A stretch of DNA of 64,000 nucleotides from Timema cristinae (taxonomy: Eukaryota > Arthropoda > Insecta > Phasmatodea > Timematidae), in contig JBCFYV010009882.1 of the NCBI GenBank assembly GCA_039000515.1, positions 49,453,118 through 49,517,117 on the forward strand, in the 5' to 3' direction. A model generated the notes under the pieces. That model had not been told where the DNA came from, did not search any database, and saw nothing but the letters and a program-made list of their open reading frames with translations. Both the position numbers and the translations under genes were made by a program. This document shows positions 35,526-48,214 of this stretch, one piece after another. The stretch's first letter is position 1. Every line of letters begins with the position of its first letter.

Positions 35526-35530
35526 GATAG

Positions 35531-38270
35531 TAAGTTTTCTTATTTGTTGGCAGGTTTAGTCATTTCATAAATTATGATCACTTATCAAACTTGGTTTAAA
35601 CTCCTCACTTGAGGATTTACGTTGTTTCTAACTGGAGTGGCTATCAGCATAATGCAATTTAAATTTTGTACAACATTTCAAATCTCATGAATCAATTTAC
35701 TCCTTTTAAAAACACACTTATAACCAATCTTATTTAGTAACATTTTTAAAAACTTAAATCAATGGTGTGGAAATGAATTGATGGAAGAAGAGAAACTTTA
35801 GTAGCCCTTTTTAGTATAAATTATTGGATACCTCTATATAAAGTAAAGTTAATAAACACCTTCGTGTAGCACATCATAATTGAACTATAAACCCGTGGGT
35901 CAGAGTCCAGCATAGACCCGATCAGCCGGTTGCGGCAAAAGCTGATCTGCATCTTTTTATGTATCAAACTAGACAGCCCACATTTTTAAAACCAGTTATT
36001 CTGCTACATAAAAAGTATTTATTGCTTTTTCTTTCGAATAATATTCAAGATTTAACACTATTACAAAATTTATATGATATTTCTTGTGATACCTAGTGAC
36101 AGCTTTCAGAAAATAAAACACAATTAAATCCTATGTAAAGTATTATCTTATAAAATAAACTATAAAGTGACTTTGGAATCAAATCATATTTCTTTTTATG
36201 TCAAGTCATCTACTGCTCTTGAAATGTGTTGAGTGACCAATAATTTTTGAAAACAAAACCCATAACTTGTCATTTTAAGTTGCTGAGATATATTATTGAG
36301 GTAAACATGGAACTTGTCTGACTTTAATTAGTAAGGGCTTAATATATTAGATTTCATGGGACTTAGAATATCTACAAACTGATTCACTGATCCAGATACC
36401 TTGAGATGAATTTACGATTGTCAAAGAGACTTCCATTTATTCATCACAGCTCTTCTTAGACACCACGCAAACTAACAAAGAGATCGGCGATTTCAAACAG
36501 GTTTATTGTTTCTATGCATCTTAATAGGATTCCCTATATTGGGTAGGCTATTCTCTGAAGAGAATATTAGTCAAGTTTTAATTCCTATAGCAGTTTGTTT
36601 CAACTAATGAAATGTAATTATTCAGTGCCTATGGTCTTTACATTTTAGGAAGAACACATCAATCACTGAGATTAATTTTTAATGTATTGCACACAATGGA
36701 AACATTGTATACTGGATATTGTAAAAAGTAATGATCTTGGTTTTGTTTATCTAACCATTCATTACTGATAGCCATAGATTGTATATTATATTAAAGAACG
36801 TTTACAGCCCTGTATCAATGATTAGACCACCAATCCTTCATAAACTGTGGTACAGAGGATTTTATAGAATCAAGAAAGCATTTCTTACTTAACTTATTTA
36901 AAATCCACTTTCCTAATCCAAATCTCCCGAGATTCTTTTAGTGAGTTCCTGTTGTAATGATTAGTTTTAGAATGTTTCTAGAGCATTTAAAATAAATTGA
37001 TTAATGTGTCGTGTAAATAAAGCTTAATATCTAGAGCAGTTTGTTGTGCTAATCTTAAGATTCAGAATTTGAAACCCTTGCAGAGACATATTTTCCTGAA
37101 TGTGAACAATGTTTAATGGATATATAGCAACTATTTAAAAATTAAAATATTATTCAAACTTTTAAAGATACATTTTATTTACCATATGCCAGAAATCCAT
37201 GCTCTCAGAAACAAATGCTATTTCAAGATGTATCACTATCTAGAGTGAATGCATATAATAATTGCTTTCCTTGGGTTTTAATCATATGCACAGGAACTAA
37301 GGGGATCATGGGTACATTCTCCCCTTTCCTGATATCTTGCTTAAGGGGGTGGAGATCAGAAATCTTGTAAAAAATTGTGCAACCATTTAAACATGATTTT
37401 AGTGACCAGAAATATTGAAAAAGCATAATTATTAGTCTCATAATTTATTTACATCGCCTATCATTTCTTAATATACACACATGAGTCCAACGAGACCCTA
37501 ATATGTCGTTTTGTGGCTATGTAGGAGAAAGGAAAATGAAACCGATTCATAAGAAAACCTTTAATTCAAACAATTTACGATATTTTGATAAATCAAAGTA
37601 TGATTTAATTGAAACAATGAATTAAAAATTAGCAGTAAAATTCAGGCTAAAATAGTAAAAAATACATATTTAATATGTTCATGAAATTTGAATTTGGTTG
37701 GTTACTAAATAACGATCTTATAAGGTTGGGACCGATAAGTTTTCCTTTGTTTCTTTATAATTTTCTTCAAACTTTTTTCAACTGCACACTCATTTGTAAT
37801 ATTTCCCTTGGTTTATCGGTTAAAATGGCCAACAAAAATATAAGCATGTAATTACAAATATCATTTATATGTAGGCTTAGCAAATATTTTGTAAAATCTA
37901 GTAATAAACCATGTTTATCCTTATCACATTCCTCCTACCTTTCCTTCATGCCACAGAAGTTACAATATTTGGATATAGCAGAAGTTTGGGTTGTACAAAG
38001 TTAAGGTTTCTAGCTATTGTATGTAATATAACGATTATGATGTATTAGATAGTGAAGCTATAAATTTGTTAGTTACGGTTATAGCGGCCTTTAAATATCA
38101 TGTTCATTAAATTGAAAATGTATATAATTTGTAATTTACATGCGGCTATAACCATAATTAACAAATATAATAGATTGGCTATTCCAACCATCATGATATG
38201 CTTATTCATACAATTTGTCAGTGCAATATTGACAGCATAAAGCCCTCCAAAGGCCAAGGTGGATGTGTTA
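35531..38270. other. AT-rich stretch without recognised gene
   Basis: About 2.7 kb with no recognised gene or element. ORFs such as 37223-37441 (minus) look like chance frames. Confidence 0.4.
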
Positions 38271-38273
38271 TAT

Positions 38274-38520
38274 GGGGCCTGTTTCATAAAACTACAGGTC
38301 TAAGATTTACAAGGCAACTCACGTCACTTGTAAATTGGAAGAAATTAGGAAATTGTGTTTTATAGAGCTACAAGTAAACCCTCGTAGCTAAAAGTGACAT
38401 TTTATAATTTACAAGTGTTTTTCACAAATAAATTTATAGTTCCGTTTCATAAAGGTACGTGTAGCTTACAAACACTTGTAAATAAGGGATTATTCTCTAC
38501 AAGTCTCAGCAGGTAGGTAA
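38274..38520. mobile_element. possible MITE with repeated end motif
   Basis: Three related motifs occur in one direction: tttcataaaactacaggt near 38284, ttttatagagctacaagt near 38359 and tttcataaaggtacgtgt near 38446, each near ttacaag/cttgtaa pairs. Such ggcctgtttcataaaac starts are familiar from insect MITE ends. No clear terminal inverted repeat or target duplication was established. Confidence 0.35.
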
Positions 38521-38686
38521 CATATTTAACAAGTTTAATTTTAGTAAGTACACATAATTATTTAAGTGTACTAATTAATTAATAAATAACCCGTGTAAAT
38601 ATTTTAAGTAACTTGAATATTATGTTAATATACTTATAATAAAGTTGTTAAGACGTGAATATTGAGGTGAGAAAACAAGATGATTA

Positions 38687-39640
38687 TTGAGGGTAGGAGT
38701 AGACCGACCACGTATAGTTTTTACCCATACATATATAGGAAGAGGATTGAGACAAAGATGCTGTTTGTTGACTAGTCTGTTCAACTTGTATGGCAAATTG
38801 CTGGTCAGGGAATCCCTAGAGGGAGGTGGCAATTTCAGGGTAGGAGGACGCGTCATCAACACAATAAAATATGAAGGTTATCTAGCATCACTGGCCAAAA
38901 ATAAAGAATAGTTTCAGTAAATGATGTACCAGATATTGGAGATAGTAAAAAGATATGGCATAGAGATCAATATTGAGAAGTCAAATAGTGAATTTCAAAA
39001 AATGAAGAGGCATCGAAGATTAAAATCGGAAACCAGGAGTTAGAAAACATAGAGCAGTCCAAGTACCTGGGTGGTCTGTTGACAAAGGATGCCTACTGCA
39101 CTAAAGAAATTAGGTCGCGTATCACCATAGCCAAGGAGAGGTTACTGCTGACCAGCAAGCTGAGTTTGGAACTGAGGAAGAAACTGATAAATTGATACAT
39201 TTGGAGCATCGCGCTGTACGGAGCACATACTTAGACCTTTAGGAATATGGAAAAGAAATACTTTAATAGCTTTGAAATGTGGTGCTGGAGAAGACTTGAG
39301 AAAATCAAGTGGACAGACAGGGTAACAAATGATTTCCTAAGAATAGTGGGTGAGAAGAGAACCATTATGGATGGGATTATTCGGCGCAAAGCAAACTGGT
39401 TCGAACACATCCTTAGGGAGGAAGTCTTCTGCACAACGTCTTGGAAGGAAAGGTTGAGGGAAAGAGGAGCTTAGGAAGAAGAAGGATTCAAATATTAGAT
39501 GATTTGAAGGAAATAAGAAAATTCTGGAAGCTGAAGGAGGAGTCAGAGGACAGGGCGCATTGGCGATCTGAGTTCACTGACAAAAGGAATGGACCTGTCG
39601 TAGGATAGAGCTCCAATAAGAATAGTAATAATACTACTAA
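38687..39640 (+). pseudogene. LINE fragment: end of reverse transcriptase plus C-terminus
   Basis: Plus-strand reading in changing frames starts at IGRGLRQRCCLLTSLFNLY, which aligns with the RT motif before the catalytic YADD. The expected YADD region is KYEGYLASLAKN, so the catalytic aspartates are lost. It continues with SKYLGGLLT-type and RSRITIAKERL-like text, WCWRRLEKIKWTDRVTND (39280-39330), RRKANWFEHILREE and ERLRERGA. The last part matches the copy at 60020-60270. It is 5'-truncated and full of stops. The RT and C-terminal wording fit an endonuclease-reverse transcriptase of the type common in insects; clade not assigned. It ends near 39615-39640 in AAT-rich DNA. Confidence 0.7.
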
Positions 39641-39644
39641 TAAT

Positions 39645-42590
39645 TTATATTTCCCTATATTATAGTGCTGGTCAACAGTCGTAAAACCTATAACAGGCCA
39701 GCACTGAAAGTACACAAGTACCTTACAAATACATATAGCTACAAGAGAAAATAAGATAAATATATAATATCTAAATAAATATATATAACTTTATTTATAT
39801 AATACATAATAATAATAGTAATAAAAATAAAAATAAAAACAGTATTGTACTTACATAGTTATTTTTTACGATTTTGTTTAGTTTAATTTGTCTGTACTGC
39901 ATAAAATAAAATATAATATCAATACTTTAAGACTGCCAGCAGTGCATTTATAGGTGGGAGGTCGTCCTCACCGCTTGATTTAGGAAAGCTTGTAAAGCGG
40001 ATTCTCACATAAAACCGGCTTTAAAATCGGTCTGTAACCATGTTTATAGTTGTGTATAATTGAATTGTGTAATTTTTCAGAAAAAAATTACAAATAATTA
40101 TTTAAAAGTTGTATCTTTGATTTCTGTATTTTGGATGGTAAAACTAAATAATTTAGTCGTCAAAATTCACTTAAACAGTACAATGTTAGCCTAAATAGAT
40201 CTAAATCCATTGCAGTATATTTTTCATATCTGATCTACCTTAAACACACTTTCTATATATTTATCTCCATTTAAATTACTTGGCTAGAGGATGTGATTTT
40301 TTTAATGTCTTTATTTTTTTAGATATATAAAGTTTTAGTTATTATCTTGTTAAGTGGTCAGGTATCCTCATTTGATTAAAACATGAATATTCCCTTTCCT
40401 TTTAAAAATCTTGAGGTTATTCGTATGGTTATTCAAAGAATAATTATATCACTTAAAAATGGCTTATCTTAAAGGAATCTATTAACACATTTTCAGGGTA
40501 ATTAGACTAGAATATATTAACCGTATACAACTATTATCCAAAAAATGATGAAAATATCAACATTTTAGGATTTTAACTTTATACTGGACCGACACCAAAA
40601 TTGTGAGTAAGTAAGAGAAAAAAAAATCAAAATTGAAAAACGGAATGTTATAAATCTGTTCAAAAGCCATCTATTAACTTAAAATGCATTTAGGCTTCCT
40701 AAGACACCAACACACTTAGAAACACAATGGTTGTAGACAAATCCACATGTCTTTTTGTTATAGCCTAGACAGAAACGTGAAAAACATGTTTTTAACCATC
40801 TTAGAATATGAGCAAGGCACACATTACTTCAACAAACATGTTCTTTCGTAAAACAATTTGAGTATTCTATGGGTAGAAAGGGGGAAAGGGGGAGGTTTGA
40901 GAATAATGGTCAATTATTTAACGCTACTAGCTCCAATACACGTTGGCCTGCGGTTCGTAATGCGCTGTGTAGAACGTAGAGATACCTACCCATTATCTGC
41001 ACGAAGTAGCAATCCAACAACGACACACAAATAACCGGAAGGAAAGGCCAGGAAACGCACAGAAGGAAATTTTACCGGAATTACGGGCTAAATTCTATAC
41101 GTGGCACATAGTAAATATGGTGAAGAGAACCACTCAGAAAACGACTGCTTTTCAACACATTATTTGAACAACTTCTAATGCCCTTTGGTATAAAATTTAG
41201 AGTTTATTTATAGATAGCACTTAAGGGGTGTATTTTTTAAAATACTTTGAAAAAGTCATTCAGTTTATCAGTTTTACTAGTCATACTTTCATTTAGCAGT
41301 TGGTAGGCCTATACTTTTTTTTGAAATCCTTGTCTACAATATTATGCAATTCATTTCATTGAAAAAGATAAGAATTCTACCTCCGTATCATAATTACTTT
41401 CTCACATCAATATAAAGTATTGCAATCGCGAGAAAAAAATCCTCGAGATTATGTTTTATGATTAGGTTTTATATGAACCCGAACCCAAACAAATGGAACG
41501 GTATATCACAAATACTTTTTTAATCTCTTTTATATTGATATAGAGACATTTAATAAACAATAAAGATTTGTGAAACTAAATCTTATACGCTGTTGCAAAA
41601 ACACTAACTTTTCCCATTTCTGTTGCACTGTATTATTGGTTTAAAGGCAAAATTCGTTGAAGGTAGGAAAATGATGTAAGATTTTTGAAAATACGAAATA
41701 TTTTTGAAATGGTTATAGCAAATTTGTTTAAAATGTATATCTGGAGATTGTGTGGTGTGACGAATAACGCTGTATTCTCATTTTTAGGGTAACAACTCGT
41801 TAATGGATAGTTCGCTGATTATTGATTTTTCAAAAACTTAAAAGAATAAATATGGCTATAATGGTTTGGTTCCGAATGGGTATCTTGGGAATGTAAGAAA
41901 TGACAAATAAAACAGTATAAATGATTTTGGGGGAATATTTGTTTAAGGGTAGTTTACTGATAAATGGTTACTTAAAAATTTGAATATTTTTAAAAATGGC
42001 TTTAGCGATTTGGTTTAAAATGGGTTTGGTTGTGGTTTTTACATTATGATTAATTAGATTTCCCTAAAAATATTACATATGTAAAAAGTACCAACAAGTA
42101 AACCCAAAATATATATTTCCCCAAAAAACATTTATTAAAAATTTGTACTTTATATGAACACCTGAAAAAAAGAATTGTAAAATTTTATATACTACGAACA
42201 TTATGTTGCTGACATCAAATTCATTCAAAGTATCTTACAAATACAAAATAAGTAATATTAAAAATTCTTCACGTGCATAAAGTTACTCATATTTCAATGA
42301 AATATTTAAGAACTAGCCAAGTACAGCACCAGAAAAATACAATTACACAATTTTTGAAAATATATATGAAATAAAATAACTGCTGCAGTTTTATTTTAAT
42401 CGTATACATAACATACTTTACAAATACATACTAATTGATTTTAAATACCTTCAATATTTTTACATTTATGAAAATACTAGCCCCCTTCCCCACAAATAAA
42501 AATTGTAAAGAATCCTGTAAAACTAAGCTTCAAATCATCCATCATGTCAATATAAAAACAAAACTATTTTTTACTTCATTTTTTGAAAAT
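39645..42590. other. AT-rich stretch without recognised gene
   Basis: No gene is identified. Two diverged segments (near 41691 and 41971: aaatatttttgaaatggtta, then gaatatttttaaaaatggct) look like a ~290-bp-spaced repeat. A GC-richer patch near 40860-41110 shows no ORF of note. Confidence 0.4.
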
Positions 42591-42925
42591 ACAGTCCTAC
42601 CATCACTGTATAGCCCCCTCCCTTTTCTTATCCTCCCTCCTATTTTCATCTCATTCCTCTTTCTTCACCCTTACCCCCCCCCCCGCCCCTTTACCAACCC
42701 CACTTTCCCTTCAACAACTTTTTTTTCCAACGATTATATAATATACTATCGACATTTTTATGAGGAATAAATTAAATTTTCAAAATAAAATATAGCCTAT
42801 GCTAATCGCTGATAATGTCGCTTTATATTGGTGAAAGAATTTTTTAAATCGGTCCAGTAGTTTTTGGATTTATCCATTACAAAAAAAAAATCTTTCCTCT
42901 TTATAATATTAGTATAGGCTAGTAT
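42590..42925 (+). mobile_element. probable RTE-like LINE/SINE 3' end
   Basis: The segment tatagcctatgctaatcgct through ggtgaaagaattttttaaat, cggtccagtagtttttgg and ataatattagtatag is a motif string I associate with RTE-type 3' ends widespread in insects. A pyrimidine-rich stretch precedes it (about 42600-42720). There is no coding part. Confidence 0.5.
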
Positions 42926-43019
42926 AGATTACAAAGAAGGTTCATTTTGCTAGTAATTCAAAAATTGGATACACAATAATTTATTTATACAAAAAGTTTA
43001 GAAAGCATCCTTGCCAAAA

Positions 43020-43310
43020 ATAGTGAAAGTAAGAGAGAGTTTGATATAATGAGATCAAGATGAGAAAAAGTTTGAGTCAGAGAGTTTGAGACAGTTATGG
43101 AGAGAGTTTGAAAGGGAGGAAATTTGAGAAAGAGAGTTTGAGAGAAACAAAGAGCTCAAGAGATAAGACGTTTGAGAGAGAGATAATTTGAGAGAAAAGA
43201 GAGGGTTTTAGAAATAGATAGCGGTTGAGAGAGAGAGTGAGAGCGTTTTAGACAAAGCTTGAAAGAAAGAGTATATTAAAGATAATAATGTGAGAGAATT
43301 GTGTGCGACG
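43020..43310. repeat. GA-rich degenerate minisatellite
   Basis: A purine-rich tract of variants of gagagagtttgaga, irregular in length. It may be simple-sequence slippage. No coding capacity. Confidence 0.8.
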
Positions 43311-43519
43311 GACGTCCGGACGATATTTGAACCCCTACCACGTAATCAATGGCAAGCAATTGTAATGCGAGTCTAGCTTCATAGACCATTGGCAACCAAT
43401 GCCATAAATATTTGTGTAAATAAATCGGAATATATAAAAAATTCTGTTTGAGGGACTATCATGAGAAAGGTAGACATCGATTTTATTACTAACGGGCATT
43501 GCTGACAGGTAAAAGAAAA

Positions 43520-43778
43520 AAGTTTTTTTTTTGTCACCGCGTTTCCCTATCCGTTCGGCTTGTAAACAGATGTAAAAATCACGCTTATGAGTTAGGGATA
43601 AGGAAGGCTACATTTATAGGACGTGTATCCACATTTGTGTGGAGGGAGAGTGGAAACCATTCTTGTAAAACTATCTTTTATACATCCAAACGGTATCCAT
43701 ACCCGAATCCTCCCATAATTGTTAGTCTTGTTTATTAAGCTAGTGTAGCCTTAAACCATTCTAGTACCGAGGTGGGTT
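43520..43778 (-). mobile_element. old family A-like SINE
   Basis: Minus strand from about 43778: a diverged head, no clean B-box (near ggattcgggtatgg), the body (tttccactctccctccacac) and a shared tail (ttacaagccgaacggatag). It lies head-to-head with the next SINE. Confidence 0.7.
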
Positions 43779-43794
43779 ATAAAATTTACTATAT

Positions 43795-44050
43795 CTAACC
43801 AACCTCGGTGGCAAATTTAGCTAACGCGCTAGTCGTGATGAACTAGACTGCTGAGGACGGGGAGATCGAGGTTCGAATCTCGTTTGGGTGAACTAGGGTG
43901 GTTTTACCTAAGTGGTTTTCCACTCTTGCTCCACTAAAATGCGGGTTCAATTCCTCTAATTCAACCTTTACAATTCCTAACCCCTTAGCGTAATTAGTAC
44001 TTAAGCGTATAACCCGAACGGGTAGTTAGACGCTGTGCTAAATAATAATA
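43795..44050 (+). mobile_element. SINE family A
   Basis: Head (cctcggtggcaaatttagct), B-box (gaggttcgaatctcgtttgg), body (ggttttccactcttgctcca) and the shared tail (agcgtataacccgaacggg) into aataataata. The A-box has a small change (gcaaatttagc in place of gcgtagttggc). Confidence 0.88.
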
Positions 44051-44063
44051 CTATAGAAGCTTT

Positions 44064-44155
44064 AACTTACTCCCACGTCAAGTCATGTGATCTCTGTAGC
44101 CGTTACTTTTTAAAGATATTATCAATACCAAAGATAACAATAATAATTTATTAAA
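44064..44155 (+). repeat. dispersed repeat F, copy 1
   Basis: cacgtcaagtcatgtgatct, then gttactttttaaagatatta and tcaatacc match a second copy at 62408-62490 (aagtcaagtcatgtgatttg, then cacttttgataaatattatc). Function unknown. Confidence 0.5.
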
Positions 44156-44196
44156 CTGTTACAAATTCTGACCACTAAAAATACACTTGTGTTTTC

Positions 44197-45226
44197 CAGT
44201 GGCGTGTCATGAAGTGTTTCCAGGGTAAGCAGCATTAGTTTAAACTGTACCTGTGAATTGTTCACACCCCTCAGTAGAACACTCATATAAGGCATTCACG
44301 AGCTAAGTTTACCTGGATGACAGCTAGAAATGTTACTAGAAGTAATCCCTAATATATCACTACGCCAAAAGCTGACATATATCACTTTGGATCACTGTAA
44401 TGAAAACCGATGGTAATATATTAATGTGATAGTTAACCACAGTAATTTAGGCCAATATTATTTATATATTTATTGGAGGTCAGACACAAAGTTTATTTAT
44501 AGTTTTATTTCCCTTAAAAAAATATTAACACCACTTTCACAAAAACTTCTAACGAACATAGCTTCAAAATGGCGACTGAAAAATCTAAACCATATGATTG
44601 AACATAACGGTTAACAAGTTTTTTACAATGATGCAGACACGCAGTTGATGAAAATATTTTATTCAGTTAAATATTTCAAAATACGATAAAATAATCATAA
44701 AATCATTTATTGTATGTAAAAAAATGACCAAAATTTTCTCTTTTCCAAGTAAATACGATGCCTGTATTAAAATATATTGATGTGTGCACTATATCACACA
44801 AAATCAGTAACGTTCCAAAACGAAAAATAAATACTTTTAATTATGTTTAAAATATTGTTTCGAGTTGGATAAAAAGAAATCATTAAAAAAAAATGAAATA
44901 GTATGAGAAAACTTAAGTTTACGTTATTTTAAATGTAATATATAACAGGTATTTAAATATCTTTACATTTATAACAAAACTGTGATCTTTTACAAGTGTT
45001 GGCAACCCAAAACCTAAACATATGATTTTCGAAATGTCATCCAGGTAAAAATCTATCGTGAACGGAATATAGGTCACGTATTGAGGAGAATACATTCCCA
45101 AGTGAGTTGTGTAGGGCCGAGTCTATGTATAATTGGTCAAATAGGGTCCAATTAGGCGAGAAAATTATCACAGTCACAATTTTAACAATATCTGCTTCCC
45201 TTGCAACACTCCACGACACGCCACTG
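44197..45226. mobile_element. nonautonomous DNA transposon with long TIRs (~1 kb)
   Basis: The left end cagtggcgtgtcatgaagtg and the right end, reverse-complemented, cagtggcgtgtcgtggagtg agree closely. Similarity continues inward: both arms contain ttcacga followed by tttacctggatgaca (near 44290-44325 and 45027-45065). The CAGTGGCGT start resembles hAT ends. Flanks gtgttttc and gttttata match only partly, so the duplication is unproven. No transposase ORF is seen. Confidence 0.7.
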
Positions 45227-45359
45227 GTTTTATACAAGTTTCTCCAAATTTTCAATCTTAGAGAATCAAGCTATCGACGTTACGCTGCTTAGTTACATAA
45301 ACTGGAATACACTTTTGTTGTTTGAAATATGTGAAGGAATTGTGTTTCAAAGATGTACG

Positions 45360-45480
45360 TGTGTGTGTGTGTGTGATGAAGCTCCGTGGAAAGCGGCAGG
45401 CATCAAACCAACGACCCCCCGCGTGCACGGCAAGTGCTCTAGCCGCAGCGCCAAGGATGGCGCCTGAAACAGAGACTATC
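45360..45480 (-). mobile_element. possible tRNA-derived SINE remnant
   Basis: The minus strand carries gcgctgcggctagagcact as an A-box-like stretch and gtcgttggtttgatgcc as a B-box-like stretch. A (GT)n run lies at 45357-45375. The body beyond is not recognised. Confidence 0.4.
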
Positions 45481-46134
45481 TCCCTTTGTGTTGAAAGACC
45501 CATACATCAAGCAAGCAGCCAGCCGAGCGATCTCATACCCACTCCCACTCCCCCTCCTCCCTAGTCCCCCTCCCCTAAAAACAATCCAGATACGTAACTG
45601 TGGTGCTCAGTGCATGAGTGGTCTAAGTATTTAGAGAAATGCGCTATATCTAGACAGTTCTTACTTCAAAGGGTATATCTACTGCTTTGATCTGAATCAA
45701 ATCTTGAGCTGCGACCGCCTCCTTGCATAATGTGGGCGGCTTCTTTTCACTTTTCAAACCAAATTGAGTCAGTGGTTTAGTTCAGATCTATGAAGTGTTT
45801 ATTTTCTCATCTATCAAGAAGAAAAAAAATCAATTTTGCTTTTAAATGTTTGATTGTTAACACAACTAATTTAAATTGATGACTATAAGAATTAAATATT
45901 TTTTTAATCAAGCTAGTTGCTCAACTTTATTTAATTTGAATTTTTTTGAGGACGTGCTCCACTTGCTTATCGAATTTTACTTAACACTAATGAGGAAGGG
46001 ATACGTAAGTTATGATTTTAGGGGAATTTTACCCACAGTTAAGTGAAGGGAGGGTTAAAACTCATTACACATGGCAGGGATGGTTCTAGTTGACGGCAAA
46101 CACACTAGATGAACTAGACGTTATTCTGTCTAGT

Positions 46135-46330
46135 CTTTTGTTTATAATCTGACTCCCAAGCTCAGGGTCCCGGTTTCGATTCCCGGCATGGCCAAAAAGT
46201 GTATCATTGGTGAAATATGGGTTTACCCTTTCAAAGTGATGAATTAAAGGCCGGGGACTGGATTTTGTGTCTGTCCTAGTTTTAAAATAGATTATAAGGC
46301 ATGAAGCTACACCAGGCCAAGAAATCCAGT
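46135..46330 (+). mobile_element. tRNA-derived SINE, family G (distinct body)
   Basis: A B-box (ggtttcgattcccggcatgg) is followed by aaaaagtgtatcattggtga, gggtttaccctttcaaagtg and aaaggccggggactgg. The body differs from families A-D. The A-box side (about 46135-46160) is less clear. I recall similar ggtttaccyctcaaag segments from insect repeats, but cannot confirm the family here. Confidence 0.5.
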
Positions 46331-46429
46331 TGTGGAAAATATACATATGGCTTGAATAAATAAACTGTCCCAGAACATAGGCTGGAAACAGTATTGGAAG
46401 TATTGTTTAGAATTACAATAAAAGAGACT

Positions 46430-46669
46430 CGCCTCGGTGGCGTAGTTGGCTAACGTGCTTGTCGTGTTGAGCTCGACTGCTGAGGACGGGGAGATCGAGG
46501 TTCGAATCTTGGTCGGGTGAACTGGGGGTGGTTTTTCCTCAATGGTTTTCCACTCTCCCTCCACGCAATTGCGGGTTCACTTCCTCTAATTCAACCTTCC
46601 CAATTCCTAAATCCATTAGCGTAATTAGTACTTAAGCGTATAACCCAAACGGGTAGTAAGACGCGGTGC

Positions 46670-46757
<88 letters not shown>
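46430..46757 (+). mobile_element. SINE family A with long (TAA)n tail
   Basis: Full head (cgcctcggtggcgtagttgg), B-box (gaggttcgaatcttggtcgg), body and the shared tail (gcgtataacccaaacggg), then about 90 bp of TAA triplets. The tail length suggests a relatively young or expanded copy. No clear target duplication was found because the 3' flank is lost in the triplet run. Confidence 0.92.
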
Positions 46758-46758
<1 letters not shown>

Positions 46759-46854
46759 TTTTATGATATTCTATTTTATTTAAATACAAATAAGTTCAAT
46801 TGTTTTTCCATTTACCCACTTGACTTTGAGTACCACATCTATTTTCTCATAAGC

Positions 46855-47465
46855 ACACTCTCTCTCTTCCACACACGTACTCTCTCATATACTATATCTC
46901 TCACACATTCTAACAAAGACTCTCTCTCTCACACACTCTCTCACAATCTCTCTTTCCCAATCTTTCTCACAATCTTTCTTTCTCTCACACACACACTTCT
47001 TCACACACTCTCTCTTATACACACTTTTTCATACACTTTCTGACACACTTTCTATCACACTTTCTATCACACACATTCTCACAAACATTTTCTATCACAC
47101 ACAAACTATTTCACACACGGTTTGTTTGACACACACGTTTGCTGCACACACTCTTTAACCCTAACTCTCTTTCAAACAGAAACACTATTTTCCTCACATT
47201 CTCTCTATCTCACATACACCCACTCTCGCTTTATTCACTCCATCCCTTTCATACACTTACTTTCACTATCACTCGCTCACACTCACTTGATCACACCCAC
47301 TAGCTCACTCTCTATCTCTAGCACTCTTTTACACTCATTTTATAAAATTGAAAATCTCAATCTCACACTCAGTCACACATTAATACAATCACACATTCAT
47401 AAACTCCCATACATTTTCTCAATATATCAATCTCATTCTCTTTATACATATCCATATATAATTTG
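46855..47465. repeat. CT/CA-rich low-complexity tract
   Basis: About 600 bp of irregular ctctctcacacac variants. Long plus-strand ORFs here (46666-47043, 47122-47469) encode only Ser/Leu/His/Thr-rich repeats from the sequence bias and should not be read as proteins. Confidence 0.85.
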
Positions 47466-47469
47466 GTAA

Positions 47470-48205
47470 GCCCAGTTTCAGTTGACATTAGGAGAAAAAG
47501 TATTAAACGATTTTGAGCAACGAACATTCATAGTAAGGATTAGGGGTCCAGGAGGCTGGCATAAAACTAAAACCCAATTTTACTAGCGAGTTTTTCATCT
47601 TTTCCTTTTTTTGTGGTGTGTGACTCATTTGTACAATCATTCTTTGTTTACATCAATATGGAAACCATAATTTGTGTAGTTAGTCCTGAACCAAATAACA
47701 AAGACCCTTCTCTTCACATATTTGAACTATCTGTGAATTATGTTTATTGCTGTATAAATAAATACATTAAAAAAATACAACTCCTATATTTTTCAATATG
47801 TAATGTGCTGTGATAAAATATATTCAACTCTTAATACATTCCGATGTAAACACAATTTTACAAAATTTGTATTAAAATCCTATTAAATAATTATTGCCAG
47901 GAGTGGTGTATGTGCAGTCAAAGGTGCTAGACTCACATTACAGTTACCGTTGATAGAGAGGTAGGTTAGGTGCTATGAAATTTTTCCCCATCCTATTTCA
48001 ATATTAGTTAGGGTGCATTTACTTTGAAGTACCTTCCAAATCTCTTAAACTTCTAAATAACATTTATATCCTTTATAATTAACGTATACAGTAGCTTTAA
48101 AATTACCAACTTATTTATTTTAGTGTCTACATTTTAATAAACTTAATATAATTATTGTTCACTTGCACAAAATATTGATCACTTATTATTATTATTATTA
48201 TTATT
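47470..48205. other. stretch without recognised gene
   Basis: No gene or repeat family is recognised, apart from short simple sequence. Confidence 0.4.
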
Positions 48206-48214
48206 ATTATGTTT

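Larger units (their letters stand above)
34818..35530 (+). pseudogene. LINE 3'-end fragment (non-LTR RT C-terminus)
   Basis: Plus-strand fragments read EMKFLRFT, ISNEEVRRKAGI and, after a SINE interruption, VGRPRAHWMDSVKMDIAF to a stop at about 35445. I recognise these as the C-terminal part of an endonuclease-reverse transcriptase of a non-LTR element, which lies after the RT domain. The fragment ends in a (GAT)n run, a typical simple-sequence tail. A minus-strand SINE at 35049-35288 splits it. No RT core is present here. The clade is not assigned. Confidence 0.65.

Noticed and set aside
45322..45564. Small Pro/Ala-rich proteins on either strand
   Set aside because: They arise in overlapping frames of a GC-richer SINE-like stretch and lack any domain or start context.
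46666..47469. Long plus-strand ORFs rich in Ile or in Leu-Ser-His-Thr
   Set aside because: They are translations of the (TAA)n/(ATT)n run and of the CT/CA-rich tract; the residue pattern follows the nucleotide repeat.
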